From the NCBI GenBank assembly GCA_946548895.1, contig CAMNQF010000014.1, positions 1 through 64,000 of the forward strand: DNA of 64,000 nucleotides, given 5' to 3'. The notes under the pieces are model-generated. The model ran no database searches. It saw only the letters and a program-made list of their open reading frames with translations, and was not told the DNA's origin. The first letter of the stretch is position 1. The number at the start of each line of letters is the position of its first letter. This document shows, piece after piece, positions 39,652 to 49,933 of this stretch. Origin of the DNA: an uncultured bacterium. GTDB taxonomy: Bacteria > Bacillota > Clostridia > Oscillospirales > Oscillospiraceae. Position numbers and translations under genes: made by a program.

Positions 39652-41379
39652 ATGAGGAATACCATGGGAAGTAAGGAAATGCTGTCGATCAAGCGCCTCA
39701 TTTACGTGCTACTGATCGTAGTGGTGGTAAGCGCCGTGTTCATGGTTTATAACATCAATGAGGAGCGGGCCAAAAATATCCAGCTCAGAAACCTGGAAAT
39801 TGAGGCGCCGGAACTCACCGCCTCAGAGCCGGTGGACCCGGCGGAAAAGCCCCGCGTCACCCTGCTCGGCGGCCCGGAGCGGGACATCTACGGGGATATC
39901 TACCAAAACGCCCTGCGGCTGTTTCATGACCTCCACTTTACCGTCACCACCCGGGAGCGCTTGGACACGGGGCGGATCGGGTTTGACGAGCTGGTGGTTT
40001 TCTGCGACGACGACATTGGACGCTACGCGGACCTGACGGAGCTGGGGCAGTTTGTGGAGGGGGGCGGGAAGGTCATCCTGGCCTCGGGACTGCCGGAGGG
40101 AAGCGAAGATTCCTATTTGTGGCCCCTGCTGGCCATTCGGGAAAAGTCCGTCCGAAAAAATTACAACCGCCTGTCCTTTGAGGAACCGCTGCTCCCCTTC
40201 CAGCTGGACGAAATGGTCTATGACGGCTATAGCATATCCACCTGGCTGGCTGTGGGCAGCGAGGCCCAGGTGTATGTCAGGGACAAGGAAAGCGAGGTTC
40301 CGCTGCTCTACACCTGCCGCAGGGGCGCGGGCGGAATCTGCCTCATTAATGGAACGTTTCTCTCTGATATGCGGTGCGCGGGCCTGCTCACCGGGGCGGC
40401 GGGTACCCTGGCGGAGGATTTCATCTATCCGATAGTGGGGACGAAAACGGTGTTTTTAGACAACTTCCCCATGATTACCTTTATCAACGACAAGCTCTGT
40501 CTGCAGATGTACGGAAGCTCCACTGAGGGGTTTGTCCGGGATGTGGTGTGGCCCAGCTTTCAGGGCATCTCCCTCAGGACCCAGACGCCGCTCACCTCCA
40601 GCGTACTGGCCGCGGCCTCCCAGGCCAAGAGCTTCCCGGCGATCAACGACAGCCTGTTCACCACCATCGGCAAATCTGCGCTGCAATACGGCGGAGAGCT
40701 GATTTACGCGGCGAACTGCCCGGAGGGGGACAATATTCAGTATAACCAGACCTTTATTGACGAGTTCCGTTCCGTCTTTTCGAATTATCATATTCAGGGC
40801 CTGGCGCTGCAATCCCAACGCCTTTGGGACGGTATGCTGGCCATTCCCGGCTCGGAAATCCGGGCGGTACGGGGCCATTTGGGCGATGAGTCCGCCTCCT
40901 TCTTCGCCTCCGATTCGTATTTCGTCCTGCCCGCCGCCACAATGGGCAATTCCATGGAGGACGGAAACCTGTTTGCCATCGCGTCTGTGCTGGGGGCCTA
41001 TGGAATGGTTTCCCACGTGTTCGACGTCAATACCCTGATTGCCCAGGACGCCGCTACCGCCTCCTGGGACAGGGACAAGCGGCAGCTGGGGATTTTCGAG
41101 TCGGAGGTTTTGAACCGAATCCCCAATCTGGACGCGGTGACGCTGTCCCAGGCGGGCGGCCACGTGACGGGCTACCTGGCGCTGGAGTTTGGCTGGGAGA
41201 AGATCGGGAATCAGATCAAACTGAACTGCAGCGAAATGAAACCGGGCCAGACCTTTTTTTACCGGACGGGCCGCCGCATCGCGGACGCGCAGGGCCTTGC
41301 CTTCGAGGAGATGGGCGGCGGCTGGTATTTGCTGCGCGTCCAGGGTAACCATGCCGTTATCACGCTGGAGGAGGAATGA
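39652..41379 (+). CDS. DUF2194/PelA-deacetylase-like exported protein
   Basis: Single N-terminal TM (SIKRLIYVLLIVVVVSAVFMVY), later block FLDNFPMITFI; immediately upstream of pelF. Confidence 0.65.
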   Translation: MRNTMGSKEMLSIKRLIYVLLIVVVVSAVFMVYNINEERAKNIQLRNLEIEAPELTASEPVDPAEKPRVTLLGGPERDIYGDIYQNALRLFHDLHFTVTTRERLDTGRIGFDELVVFCDDDIGRYADLTELGQFVEGGGKVILASGLPEGSEDSYLWPLLAIREKSVRKNYNRLSFEEPLLPFQLDEMVYDGYSISTWLAVGSEAQVYVRDKESEVPLLYTCRRGAGGICLINGTFLSDMRCAGLLTGAAGTLAEDFIYPIVGTKTVFLDNFPMITFINDKLCLQMYGSSTEGFVRDVVWPSFQGISLRTQTPLTSSVLAAASQAKSFPAINDSLFTTIGKSALQYGGELIYAANCPEGDNIQYNQTFIDEFRSVFSNYHIQGLALQSQRLWDGMLAIPGSEIRAVRGHLGDESASFFASDSYFVLPAATMGNSMEDGNLFAIASVLGAYGMVSHVFDVNTLIAQDAATASWDRDKRQLGIFESEVLNRIPNLDAVTLSQAGGHVTGYLALEFGWEKIGNQIKLNCSEMKPGQTFFYRTGRRIADAQGLAFEEMGGGWYLLRVQGNHAVITLEEE

Positions 41380-41382
41380 GAA

Positions 41383-42822
41383 ATGCGGGTGTGCCTGATT
41401 TGCGAGGGATGCTATCCCTATGTGCCCGGGGGCGTCTCCAGCTGGATTCAGATGCTGTGCAGCCAGTTCAGCGACATTGAGTTCGTCATATGGGCCATTG
41501 CCACCACGCGGGAGGAGATGTCGGAGTACGCCTACCAGATTCCGCCCAACGTGAAAGAGATCCGCACGCTCTATCTGGGCGACGAGGCCTTTCAGCGGAC
41601 CCGCAGGAAAATCACGCTGTCCAAGCAGGAGAAAGAGACGCTGAAAAGCCTGATGGTCAGCTCGGTGGACAGCATTAACTGGGTGGAGGTGCTGGAGCTC
41701 ATCAAAAAATACCGGCGGCGCATGAGCGGCATCGTGATGAGCGAGTCCTTTTTTGAAATCTGCCTGGAGGAGTACCGCCGCCAAAATTCCAAAAAAGTGT
41801 TCCATCATTTTTTGTGGAATTTCAGGGGGATCTATTTCCCCCTGATGTATATCCTCTCCGGGGATATCCCCGAGGCGGATATCTATCACGCGGTTTCCAC
41901 CGGCTACGCGGGGATACTGGGCAGCTGCGCCTCCTATGTGGAGCAAAAACCCCTGCTGCTGTCAGAGCATGGCATCTATACCCGGGAACGGGAGGAGGAT
42001 ATCATCCGCTCCCAATGGGTGGCCGGGGATTTTAAAGAGATTTGGATTGATTTTTTCAAGAAGCTCTCCTTCATCGCCTACCGCCAGGCCAGCGCCGTCA
42101 CCAGCCTGTTTGAAACCAACCGCTCGCTTCAAGTGGAGCTGAACTGCCCGGCGGAAAAGATTCGGGTCATCCCCAACGGGGTGGAAGCCGCCGAATACGA
42201 CGTGTGCCGGGTGGAAAAAGCGTTCTCCAGCGAGAACGTCCTCCTGGGCGCGGTGCTGCGGGTGGTGCCCATCAAAGATGTGAAAACCATGCTTCTGGCC
42301 TTTGACATCGTCAAGCGGGCGGCGCCTGGCGCTCGGCTCAGGCTCATGGGGAACTGCCGGGAAAACCCGGAGTACTACCAGGAGTGCCTGGACCTGCTGG
42401 CGGAGCTGAAGACGGCGGACGTGGAATTTGCGGGGCAGGTCAACATCAAAGAGCATTTGCCGGAGATTGACCTGCTGCTCCTCTCCAGCATCAGCGAGGG
42501 CCAGCCCCTGGCCATTCTGGAGGGCATGGCGGCGGGGATCCCCTTCGTGACCACCAATGTGGGCAACTGCAAGGCCCTGCTGGAGGGAGAACGGGAGGAC
42601 GACCATCTGGGCGCCGCCGGGCTGGTGGTGCCGGTGATGAACAGCCAGGCCATGGCGGAGGCCATCCTGCACTGCATTCGAAACCCCGGGCTGCGCCGCC
42701 GCATGGGCGAGGTGGGCCGGAAACGGGTGGAGCGCTACTACAGCAGGCGGGATATGCTGGCCGCGTTTCACGATTTATACGAGAGTCTGGAGGAAAGCGG
42801 ATATGGCGGGAATCGGATTTGA
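41383..42822 (+). CDS. pelF: Pel glycosyltransferase PelF (GT4)
   Basis: MRVCLICEGCYPYVPGGVSSWIQMLCSQFSDIEFVIWAI; GT4 C-terminal block LLLSSISEGQPLAILEGMAAGIPFVTTNVGNCKALLEG. Confidence 0.93.
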   Translation: MRVCLICEGCYPYVPGGVSSWIQMLCSQFSDIEFVIWAIATTREEMSEYAYQIPPNVKEIRTLYLGDEAFQRTRRKITLSKQEKETLKSLMVSSVDSINWVEVLELIKKYRRRMSGIVMSESFFEICLEEYRRQNSKKVFHHFLWNFRGIYFPLMYILSGDIPEADIYHAVSTGYAGILGSCASYVEQKPLLLSEHGIYTREREEDIIRSQWVAGDFKEIWIDFFKKLSFIAYRQASAVTSLFETNRSLQVELNCPAEKIRVIPNGVEAAEYDVCRVEKAFSSENVLLGAVLRVVPIKDVKTMLLAFDIVKRAAPGARLRLMGNCRENPEYYQECLDLLAELKTADVEFAGQVNIKEHLPEIDLLLLSSISEGQPLAILEGMAAGIPFVTTNVGNCKALLEGEREDDHLGAAGLVVPVMNSQAMAEAILHCIRNPGLRRRMGEVGRKRVERYYSRRDMLAAFHDLYESLEESGYGGNRI

Positions 42823-44188
42823 GCTGCGGAAAATATACGGCAGGAAAACGCTGGTATCCAACATCTGGGGAACTATTTACGCCACCATGACCTCCATTGG
42901 CCCGTCCATCATGGCCGCCGCGCTGATCCTTGCGCTGAAATTCATTATGGACCATTCCAACGCCACCGAACTGGAGAGCCGGTTTTTCGTCTCCTCCTTT
43001 ACCTACCTCTTTTTGACCAGCATTTTGATCTCCGCCCTTTTCAGCACCACGGTTTCCCGCTATATTTCGGATTGCGTCTTCACCAGAAGGGAAACGGAAA
43101 TCTGCGCGTCCGTGTTCGGCGTGCTCACGCTGGGAACCGTCATATCCGGCGCGGTCATGCTGCTGCTGTGTATTGGAATGTACGTTTACAGCCAGATACC
43201 GCTGTATTTTCTGGCCGTCTACTATTTGCTCGGCGTACTGGTGACGGACGCGTACAACATGATGATCTATGTCTCCGCCTTAAAAGAGTATAAGGAGGTC
43301 ACCCTCAGCTATTTCCTGGGGGTGGCGATGGCCGCCCTTGTGTATGTTTTGTGCCGGTACCTGTTCCAGCTGCACATCGTCCTGACGGCCTACCTGGCGC
43401 TGGCCTGCGGATATTTTCTGGTGGTGCTCATGCTGGTATTCTGGTGCGTGAAGGCCTTCGGGAAGCCGGGGCCCCGGTACTTCGCCTACCTGAGCTACTT
43501 TCGCCGGTTCCCCAAACTGACCCTCAGCGGGTTCTCCTATATGCTGGGTTTTTACATCTCCACCATCCTCTACTGGTACTTTTCCGATATGCAGGAGCGG
43601 ATCAGTATTTTTCACACGGCGCCCCTCTACGACCAGGCCATGTTTTTGTCCATACTGGTCAATATGCCTGCCCTGGTCATTTTTGTGGTTAAGGTGGAGA
43701 CGGCGTTCTTCGACAAATACACCCTATACCTGTCCTCTTTGAACAGCGGCTCTTATGACTTGATCGAGAAGGAGCGGCTGTCCATGAACAACACCCTGCG
43801 CTATCAGCTGTTTTTCGTGTATGAGGTACAGCTCATCATCTGCGTGGTGCTGATCTGCCTGGCCAATGTGCTCTTTCCCTATTTGAACATCAGCTCCCAG
43901 GTGCTGAATATGTTCATGGTGCTGAGTATGGGGCTGTATACCGTGTTCTGTATGTATTTCACGATTGTGTTTCTCTACTATTTTGAAGACCACACCGCAG
44001 CGTGTATCGGTCCCTGTGTGTTTGTGCTGGTGACGGCGGCGCTGTCGGCGGTGGCCGCCATGATCGGGAAGCCCTGGTATCCCCTCCCGCTGCTGCTGGG
44101 CGGGTTGAGCGGCTGGGTGGTATCCTTCCTGGCCCTGCGCCGCCGCCTGAACACGCTGAACCAATTTTTGATGTGCAAGCTGGACTGA
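42803..44188 (+). CDS. pelG: Pel exopolysaccharide membrane protein PelG
   Basis: MAGIGFELRKIYGRKTLVSNIWGTIYATMTSIGPSIM; polytopic; overlaps the end of pelF. Confidence 0.93.
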   Translation: MAGIGFELRKIYGRKTLVSNIWGTIYATMTSIGPSIMAAALILALKFIMDHSNATELESRFFVSSFTYLFLTSILISALFSTTVSRYISDCVFTRRETEICASVFGVLTLGTVISGAVMLLLCIGMYVYSQIPLYFLAVYYLLGVLVTDAYNMMIYVSALKEYKEVTLSYFLGVAMAALVYVLCRYLFQLHIVLTAYLALACGYFLVVLMLVFWCVKAFGKPGPRYFAYLSYFRRFPKLTLSGFSYMLGFYISTILYWYFSDMQERISIFHTAPLYDQAMFLSILVNMPALVIFVVKVETAFFDKYTLYLSSLNSGSYDLIEKERLSMNNTLRYQLFFVYEVQLIICVVLICLANVLFPYLNISSQVLNMFMVLSMGLYTVFCMYFTIVFLYYFEDHTAACIGPCVFVLVTAALSAVAAMIGKPWYPLPLLLGGLSGWVVSFLALRRRLNTLNQFLMCKLD

Positions 44189-44201
44189 GGGGGGCCGCGC
44201 G

Positions 44202-45929
44202 ATGAACCGTTTGAAGAAACACGACACCCTGATTCTGACCCTCGCCACCTTGGGGGCCGCGGCCCTGTTCATCTTTTTGTACTGGCGCTCCCTCATTCCC
44301 ATCGAGGCGGCGGAGCCCCAGCCCTCCAACGCCCTGGAGGACTGGGACGTTTCCCAGAGCAATATGAACGGAGCGCCCTTTCAGGAGGACAAGGGAATCT
44401 ATACCCAGGACGCCGGCATTTACGATGTGTACATCAGCGTGTTCCCCACCAAAGACAAGGACGGCAATATGCTGGACTTCTCCTGTTTCGATCTGCACAC
44501 CGCCCGGGACCACAGCTACAATCCCATCCTGAACTGCAACATTCAAATCCTGCCCGAGGGGGAAAAGCCGGACCCCTTGCTGGACCTGGACAATAAAAAC
44601 GCCACAATCCGGGTTCGGGGGAATTCCTCCCGGGGCGTCAGCTACAAAAGCTACAAAGTCAAGCTGGACCAGGAGGCGGGGGACTTCTTTGGGCAGACCA
44701 ATCTGAATATCAACAAGCACGCGGGAGACGTCAGCAAAATATCGACGAAACTCCAGACGGACCTTTTGGCGCGGGTGGATCACATCGGCAGCTACCGCAC
44801 CTATTTCATGCGCCTCTGGATCCGGGACGCCTCCCTGCCGGAGGATGAGCAGGAATTTGAGTATTATGGCCTGTACACGGAGACAGAGCAGCCCAATAAG
44901 ACCTATTTGGAGGCGCGGAGCCTGAGCAGCAACGCCGTCATGTACAAGGCCCAGGACTTCAGCTTTGCCCTCAACGACGCGCTGCGGAACGTTGACGATC
45001 CGCTCTACTCTGAGGAGGAGTTTGAGGGCGTCCTCAGCATCCGGGAGGGAAACAGCCACGAAAAGCTGCTGGCGATGCTGACGGCCGTCAATGATCCCAC
45101 GGCGAATTTTGAAGAGGTATTTCACACATATTTCGACGAGGAAAACTACCTGACGTGGCTGTCGTTCAACCTGCTGATGGGCAATGAGGATATCATCAAC
45201 CACAACTTCATTCTCTACAGCCCGGAAAACTCCGTGACATGGTATTTTATCCCCTGGGATTTTGACGGGGCGCTGAGGTTTGGGGAATACCGCTCCACCT
45301 TCAGCCAGCCGGACTCCCTGCGGGGAATCCAGACGCTGAATTCCGGCATTTTGCATCGGAGATATTTCCGGCTGGACGGCAGCCTTGACAAGCTGGAGCG
45401 CAAGATGCGGGAGCTGTTGAGCGAGTCCATCACGCGGGAGCTGACAGAGAGCCTGATTCGCTCATACAAGCCGGTGTTGGAAAAAACCATGGCGCTGCAG
45501 CCGGACATTGAGCTGTTGGATATGCCCCCGAATGAGCTGATTCCCTATGTAGACGGGCTGTATGACGGAATATTGAGCAATTATGAGGCCGTTTTCTCCG
45601 CGGCGAAGTACCCGGCCCCCATGTTTGTGGCACAGCCGGAGCGCTACCCGGACGGCTCCGTCAGGCTTGCCTGGGAGCCGTCCTACTCCTACCAGCAGCG
45701 GCCGGTCACTTATACCGTCCGCGTTTACGGCGATTACCAGATGCAAAACCTGCTCTATGAGCAAAGCGGCATCTCACAGACGGAGTGCTTTCTGGAGGAG
45801 CTGGGGAACGGGACTTACTATTTGCTGGTTACGGCCACAGACAGCATGGGCAATGAACAGCTCAGTATGGAACACTATGAGAGCGACGGCGTCTATGTAT
45901 TCGGCCTGCTGGAATTCACGCTGAAATGA
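44202..45929 (+). CDS. CotH-family protein kinase-like
   Basis: IRVRGNSSRGVSYKSYKVKLDQEAGDFFGQTNLNINKH...NEDIINHNFILYSPENSVTWYFIPWDFDGALRF (CotH motifs). Confidence 0.88.
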   Translation: MNRLKKHDTLILTLATLGAAALFIFLYWRSLIPIEAAEPQPSNALEDWDVSQSNMNGAPFQEDKGIYTQDAGIYDVYISVFPTKDKDGNMLDFSCFDLHTARDHSYNPILNCNIQILPEGEKPDPLLDLDNKNATIRVRGNSSRGVSYKSYKVKLDQEAGDFFGQTNLNINKHAGDVSKISTKLQTDLLARVDHIGSYRTYFMRLWIRDASLPEDEQEFEYYGLYTETEQPNKTYLEARSLSSNAVMYKAQDFSFALNDALRNVDDPLYSEEEFEGVLSIREGNSHEKLLAMLTAVNDPTANFEEVFHTYFDEENYLTWLSFNLLMGNEDIINHNFILYSPENSVTWYFIPWDFDGALRFGEYRSTFSQPDSLRGIQTLNSGILHRRYFRLDGSLDKLERKMRELLSESITRELTESLIRSYKPVLEKTMALQPDIELLDMPPNELIPYVDGLYDGILSNYEAVFSAAKYPAPMFVAQPERYPDGSVRLAWEPSYSYQQRPVTYTVRVYGDYQMQNLLYEQSGISQTECFLEELGNGTYYLLVTATDSMGNEQLSMEHYESDGVYVFGLLEFTLK

Positions 45930-45938
45930 GGTGGGGGC

Positions 45939-46649
45939 ATGGAGTACCTGGGACACCGCCTTCGGCATGAGATCAAATACTACATCAACGACAGCGTCTA
46001 CCACACCCTCCGCGCCCGGCTGAACACCGTAGCGGCCCCCGACCCCAACATGAGGGACCCGGAGGGCTACCTCATCAGCAGCCTGTATTTCGACGACATA
46101 TACCACTCCGCCATGGAGGAGAAGCTCTCCGGCATCCAATTTCGGAAAAAGTACCGCCTGCGCTGCTACGGCCGCTCCGACGCCCGCATCAGCCTGGAAT
46201 GCAAGCGAAAATACGCAGAGTATATCTCCAAGGACAGCACGTTGGTGACCCGGGCGCAGTACGACGCCATTCTGGCGGGCGATTACGACTTTTGGGCCGG
46301 CGGTTCTTCCCCCCTGGGGCTGGAGGTCTACGCCCTGCACCATCGGAACCTGCTTAAGCCCACTGTGGCGGTAGAGTACCTGCGGGAGGCTTACGTAATG
46401 CCCCAGGGCAACGTGCGGATCACGTTTGACAAGGATGTCTCCGCCTCAATAGACGACTATGATATGTTCTCCCCGCACTATCAGACACGGCGCGTCCTGG
46501 AGCCGGGCGTCATGGTGCTGGAGGTCAAATTTGACGATTTCCTGCCGGACGCCATCCGTCAGATTCTGAAAACCGCCATGACAGAAAAATGCGCCATCTC
46601 CAAATACGTCATGTGTAGAGATGAGAAAAGGAGACTTTTACACCGATGA
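45939..46649 (+). CDS. VTC-domain (polyphosphate polymerase-like) protein
   Basis: LRHEIKYYINDSVYHTLRARL...GYLISSLYFDDIYHSAMEEKLSGIQFRKKYRLRCYGRSDARISLECKRK; VEYLREAY. Confidence 0.88.
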   Translation: MEYLGHRLRHEIKYYINDSVYHTLRARLNTVAAPDPNMRDPEGYLISSLYFDDIYHSAMEEKLSGIQFRKKYRLRCYGRSDARISLECKRKYAEYISKDSTLVTRAQYDAILAGDYDFWAGGSSPLGLEVYALHHRNLLKPTVAVEYLREAYVMPQGNVRITFDKDVSASIDDYDMFSPHYQTRRVLEPGVMVLEVKFDDFLPDAIRQILKTAMTEKCAISKYVMCRDEKRRLLHR

Positions 46650-47311
46650 ACACATTTTCCGACATCTTTAAGAAGGGCTTTCTGGAGGAAACCGGCAATC
46701 TGACCACCAGCGGTTTCGCCATGTCCATGCTGGCGGCCTTCCTGTGCGGCATGATCGTTTACGCGGTCTACCGAATGTTTTATAAAGGCGTTATCTACAA
46801 CAACAATTTCAATATCCTGCTGGTCCTGACCAGCACCGTCACCTGCTTTATGGTCATCGTCATCAGTTCCAACGTGGTGCTCTCCCTGGGCATGGTGGGC
46901 GCGCTGTCCATTGTGCGCTACCGCACCGCGGTCAAGGACCCGCTGGACGTGGGCTTCCTCTTCTGGACGGTGGCGGTGGGCGTCACCTGCGGCGCGGGGC
47001 TGTACCTCATCTCCATCATGGGGACGGTGTTCATCGCCCTGGTGTACATTATGCTGGTGAAGGTCCGCAGCCGGAAGCACCAGTACCTGCTGATCGTGAA
47101 ATACCAGAACGAGGCGGCGGAAGCCGTGCGCCGGCAGCTGATGCCGCTGAAAAAAGTGCTGAAAAACAAAACCTCCACAAAAAATCAGACGGAGCTGACT
47201 TATGAGGTGCGCGTCTCCGCGGACAATACCGCGTTTGTCACCACCCTCTCCGAAGTGGAGGGCGTCGCCAACGCCGTGTTGGTAGAGTTTACCGGTGATT
47301 ATTTTGAGTAG
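46646..47311 (+). CDS. DUF4956 membrane protein
   Basis: N-terminal TM segments, SLGMVGALSIVRYRTAVKDPLDVGFLFWTVAVGVTCGAGLY; overlaps the VTC stop (ATGA). Confidence 0.88.
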   Translation: MNTFSDIFKKGFLEETGNLTTSGFAMSMLAAFLCGMIVYAVYRMFYKGVIYNNNFNILLVLTSTVTCFMVIVISSNVVLSLGMVGALSIVRYRTAVKDPLDVGFLFWTVAVGVTCGAGLYLISIMGTVFIALVYIMLVKVRSRKHQYLLIVKYQNEAAEAVRRQLMPLKKVLKNKTSTKNQTELTYEVRVSADNTAFVTTLSEVEGVANAVLVEFTGDYFE

Positions 47312-48686
47312 GAGATTTCACTGCGCCGCGGGAGCGGCGGCGATCATTGCCGTGCTGCTTTTGGCGGGACAGGCCGTGTCATCCGCCAGGGTACAGGGCA
47401 GCTTTGCGCAGTCGCAGGAGATCCTGTCCAATCCGGACCGGGGGTTTTATATCCAGGTCAGCACCGGACAGCCCGGCAAAATCACAGAGGCGGCCGAAGA
47501 AGTGCGCGTCATTCTCCTGACCTACGACATTGAGGATTATGCGCGGGAGGAGGACATTCCAAAGGAAAAGATAAATGAGCTGCGGGACGCCCTCCTCATG
47601 GCGAAAAAGGAACATTTGGGAATTGTTTTCCGGGCCGCCTATGGCTTCCATAAGGAGGTGAGGGAGCCGAAAGAGCTGAAAACCATCCGCCGACATATCA
47701 AGCAGATCTGCAATGAGCTCAACGATTACGCGGAGGAGATTTTAGTGGTCCAGGCGGGAATGCTGGGCGAGTATGGCGAATGGCACTCCAGCCGCTTTCT
47801 GGATGACTCGGAGGATGAGAGCCGGGAAAACCGCGTGTATGTTTTAAGGCAGTGGGAGAAATATCTGGATCCGGGCATTTTAGTGGCGGTGCGCCGCCCA
47901 AAATTTGTGCGGGAGGCGTGGGAGGAAGGCGTCCTGTCCGGCCGGCTGGGCGTACACAATGACGCGCTGCTGTCCACACAGAGCGATATGGGTACCTACG
48001 ATGACCCGGACATGGACCGGGAGGCGGAATTGGCCTGGATGCGGGATCATTTGGCCGGCCAGTACAACGGCGGAGAAATGCCCACCCAGGGACCGCTCAA
48101 CGAGCCCCAAAACGCGGACCGTGAATTCTCCATGCTCCACCTGAGCTATCTGAACGCAAAGTATAACCGAACCGTCATAGAGAGCTGGTCCCGCCAGTGG
48201 TTCCAAGGGATGAGCGCCAAGCAGTATCTGGAAAACCGCCTGGGCTACCGCCTGTATATCTCTGAATTGAGCGCAAATATGTTCATTTCCAGTGAAAGGC
48301 TGTCCAGCGCGGGTTTGGACCTTGAGTTGAGCCTCACAAACTCGGGGTATGCCCAGTTGCCCGGGAAATACAAGCTGTTTTTGTCCGTTGACAACGGGAT
48401 CATGCGAACCTACCAGCCGGTCCAGCTGCCCGCGCTGAACCAGATCGTCAACGGCCAGACGGTGACCGCCCAAGTGACGGTCAAGGTCCCGCAGGAGTTT
48501 TGCGAGGAAATGGGCCCCATTACCATCGGCATTAAGATCGCTCCGGCACAGGGCGCGTTTGAAAAAACCTGTGTTCTGCTGGCAAATACCGGCGTTAACC
48601 GCCAGGATGGAATCAACGGGTTTATGCAGCTGTCGCCGGCTCTGGGCTCCAGCTATCGGACATCAATACAGATTGCCAAGAATTGA
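47295..48686 (+). CDS. Exported DUF4832/DUF4874-type (TIM-barrel-like) protein
   Basis: Signal/TM N-terminus; LSNPDRGFYIQV...VRVILLTYDIEDYAREEDIP...HLGIVFRAAYGF...VVQAGMLGEYGEWHSS. Confidence 0.75.
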   Translation: MIILSRRFHCAAGAAAIIAVLLLAGQAVSSARVQGSFAQSQEILSNPDRGFYIQVSTGQPGKITEAAEEVRVILLTYDIEDYAREEDIPKEKINELRDALLMAKKEHLGIVFRAAYGFHKEVREPKELKTIRRHIKQICNELNDYAEEILVVQAGMLGEYGEWHSSRFLDDSEDESRENRVYVLRQWEKYLDPGILVAVRRPKFVREAWEEGVLSGRLGVHNDALLSTQSDMGTYDDPDMDREAELAWMRDHLAGQYNGGEMPTQGPLNEPQNADREFSMLHLSYLNAKYNRTVIESWSRQWFQGMSAKQYLENRLGYRLYISELSANMFISSERLSSAGLDLELSLTNSGYAQLPGKYKLFLSVDNGIMRTYQPVQLPALNQIVNGQTVTAQVTVKVPQEFCEEMGPITIGIKIAPAQGAFEKTCVLLANTGVNRQDGINGFMQLSPALGSSYRTSIQIAKN

Positions 48687-48754
48687 CCGCATACGCCGCC
48701 GGTTGGGATGCCGTTTCATGAACCGCTCCGGCCCGCGACACACTTGTATAGCGC

Positions 48755-48793
48755 GAGATGCCCGCCGGCGGCCCGGCGGGCATCTCTTTTTTT
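48755..48793 (+). terminator. Rho-independent terminator of the pel-CotH-VTC-DUF4956-DUF4832 operon
   Basis: GAGATGCCCGCCGG-CGGC-CCGGCGGGCATCTC followed by T7; perfect 14-bp stem. Confidence 0.92.
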
Positions 48794-48912
48794 GGCAGGC
48801 TGGCGGCGAAATAAAAACGGGAGTCCTTCGGGGCACTGGCCTGGAAATCTGATAAGGCGCGCAGAGCGCGCGGCCCAATGCCGCGGATGGCCGCCGATCC
48901 CTCCGCGGCAGA

Positions 48913-49174
48913 TCACAGCGCCACTCCCTTGTGCTCCCCGGTGACGGCGAAAATGACCCATTTCGCAGATGTGCCCCACATCCTCCGGCACATAGCCGCC
49001 GGGCAGCATGGTCAGCACGATCTCCGCTTCCAGGCGGCCGACTTTCTCCGCAAGGGTTTTGTCGCCCTCCGCCAGGGCTTTGGCCGCCAGGGAAATGGCC
49101 TCCTCGCACAGCGCGCCCATTTGAATCAGCTCCCGGTTCAGCAAAGAGAGCTGTTCGTCAAATTTGCTCCGCAT
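48913..49174 (-). pseudogene. phoU: phoU with a large internal deletion
   Basis: N-terminus MRSKFDEQLSLLNRELIQMGALCEEAISLAAKALAEGDKTLAEKVGRLEAEI; then, in a different frame, the PhoU-like C-terminus KWVIFAVTGEHKGVAL* ending at 48913. The roughly 150-residue middle is absent. Confidence 0.75.
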
Positions 49175-49177
49175 GGT

Positions 49178-49933
49178 TCACCCAAACCTCCCTGTGATAT
49201 AGTCCTCCGTCCGCTTGTCCGACGGCTGGGAGAACAGCCGCTCCGTCTCCCCGCACTCCACGAGCTCCCCCAACAGGAAGAACGCCGTGCGGTCCGAAAC
49301 ACGGACGGCCTGCTGCATATTGTGGGTCACGATGACAATGGTGTACCGCTCCTTCAGCTGCATGGCCAGCTCTTCAATTCTGGAGGTGGAGATCGGGTCC
49401 AGGGCGCTGGTGGGCTCATCCATCAGCAGCACCTTGGGCTCCACCGCCAGGGCCCGGGCGATGCACAGCCGCTGCTGCTGGCCGCCGGACAGGCCCAGGG
49501 CGTTCTTTTTCAGCCGGTCCTTCACCTCGTCCCAGATGGCCGCCCCCCGCAGGGAGCGCTCTACCAGTTCGTCCAGCCGCGCCCGGTTCTTGATCCCGTG
49601 GGTCCGGGGACCGTAGGCCACGTTGTCATAGATGGACATGGGAAAGGGGTTGGGCTTTTGGAATACCATGCCGATCTCCCGGCGCAGGGCGTTCACGTCC
49701 AGGCCGGGGGCAAAGATGTCCTGCTCCCCGTATTTCACCTCCCCGGTGACCTTGACGCCGGGGATCAGGTCGTTCATTCGGTTCAGCGTTTTCAGGAAGG
49801 TGGACTTGCCGCAGCCGGAGGGGCCGATGAGCGCGGTGATATTGTTCTCCGGAATGGTAATGTGAATGTTTTTCAGGGCCTGAACGGAGCCGTACCACAG
49901 GCATAAGTCTTTCGCGGTGATGATGTCGTTCAT
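49178..49933 (-). CDS. pstB: Phosphate ABC transporter ATP-binding protein
   Basis: [74 protein letters not shown]. Confidence 0.96.
   Translation of the reverse strand: MNDIITAKDLCLWYGSVQALKNIHITIPENNITALIGPSGCGKSTFLKTLNRMNDLIPGVKVTGEVKYGEQDIFAPGLDVNALRREIGMVFQKPNPFPMSIYDNVAYGPRTHGIKNRARLDELVERSLRGAAIWDEVKDRLKKNALGLSGGQQQRLCIARALAVEPKVLLMDEPTSALDPISTSRIEELAMQLKERYTIVIVTHNMQQAVRVSDRTAFFLLGELVECGETERLFSQPSDKRTEDYITGRFG

Noticed and set aside
36873-39701. 942-aa minus-strand ORF
   Set aside because: Antisense to pelD/pelE; composition (P, Q, H, L, V rich) and lack of motifs indicate a shadow ORF.
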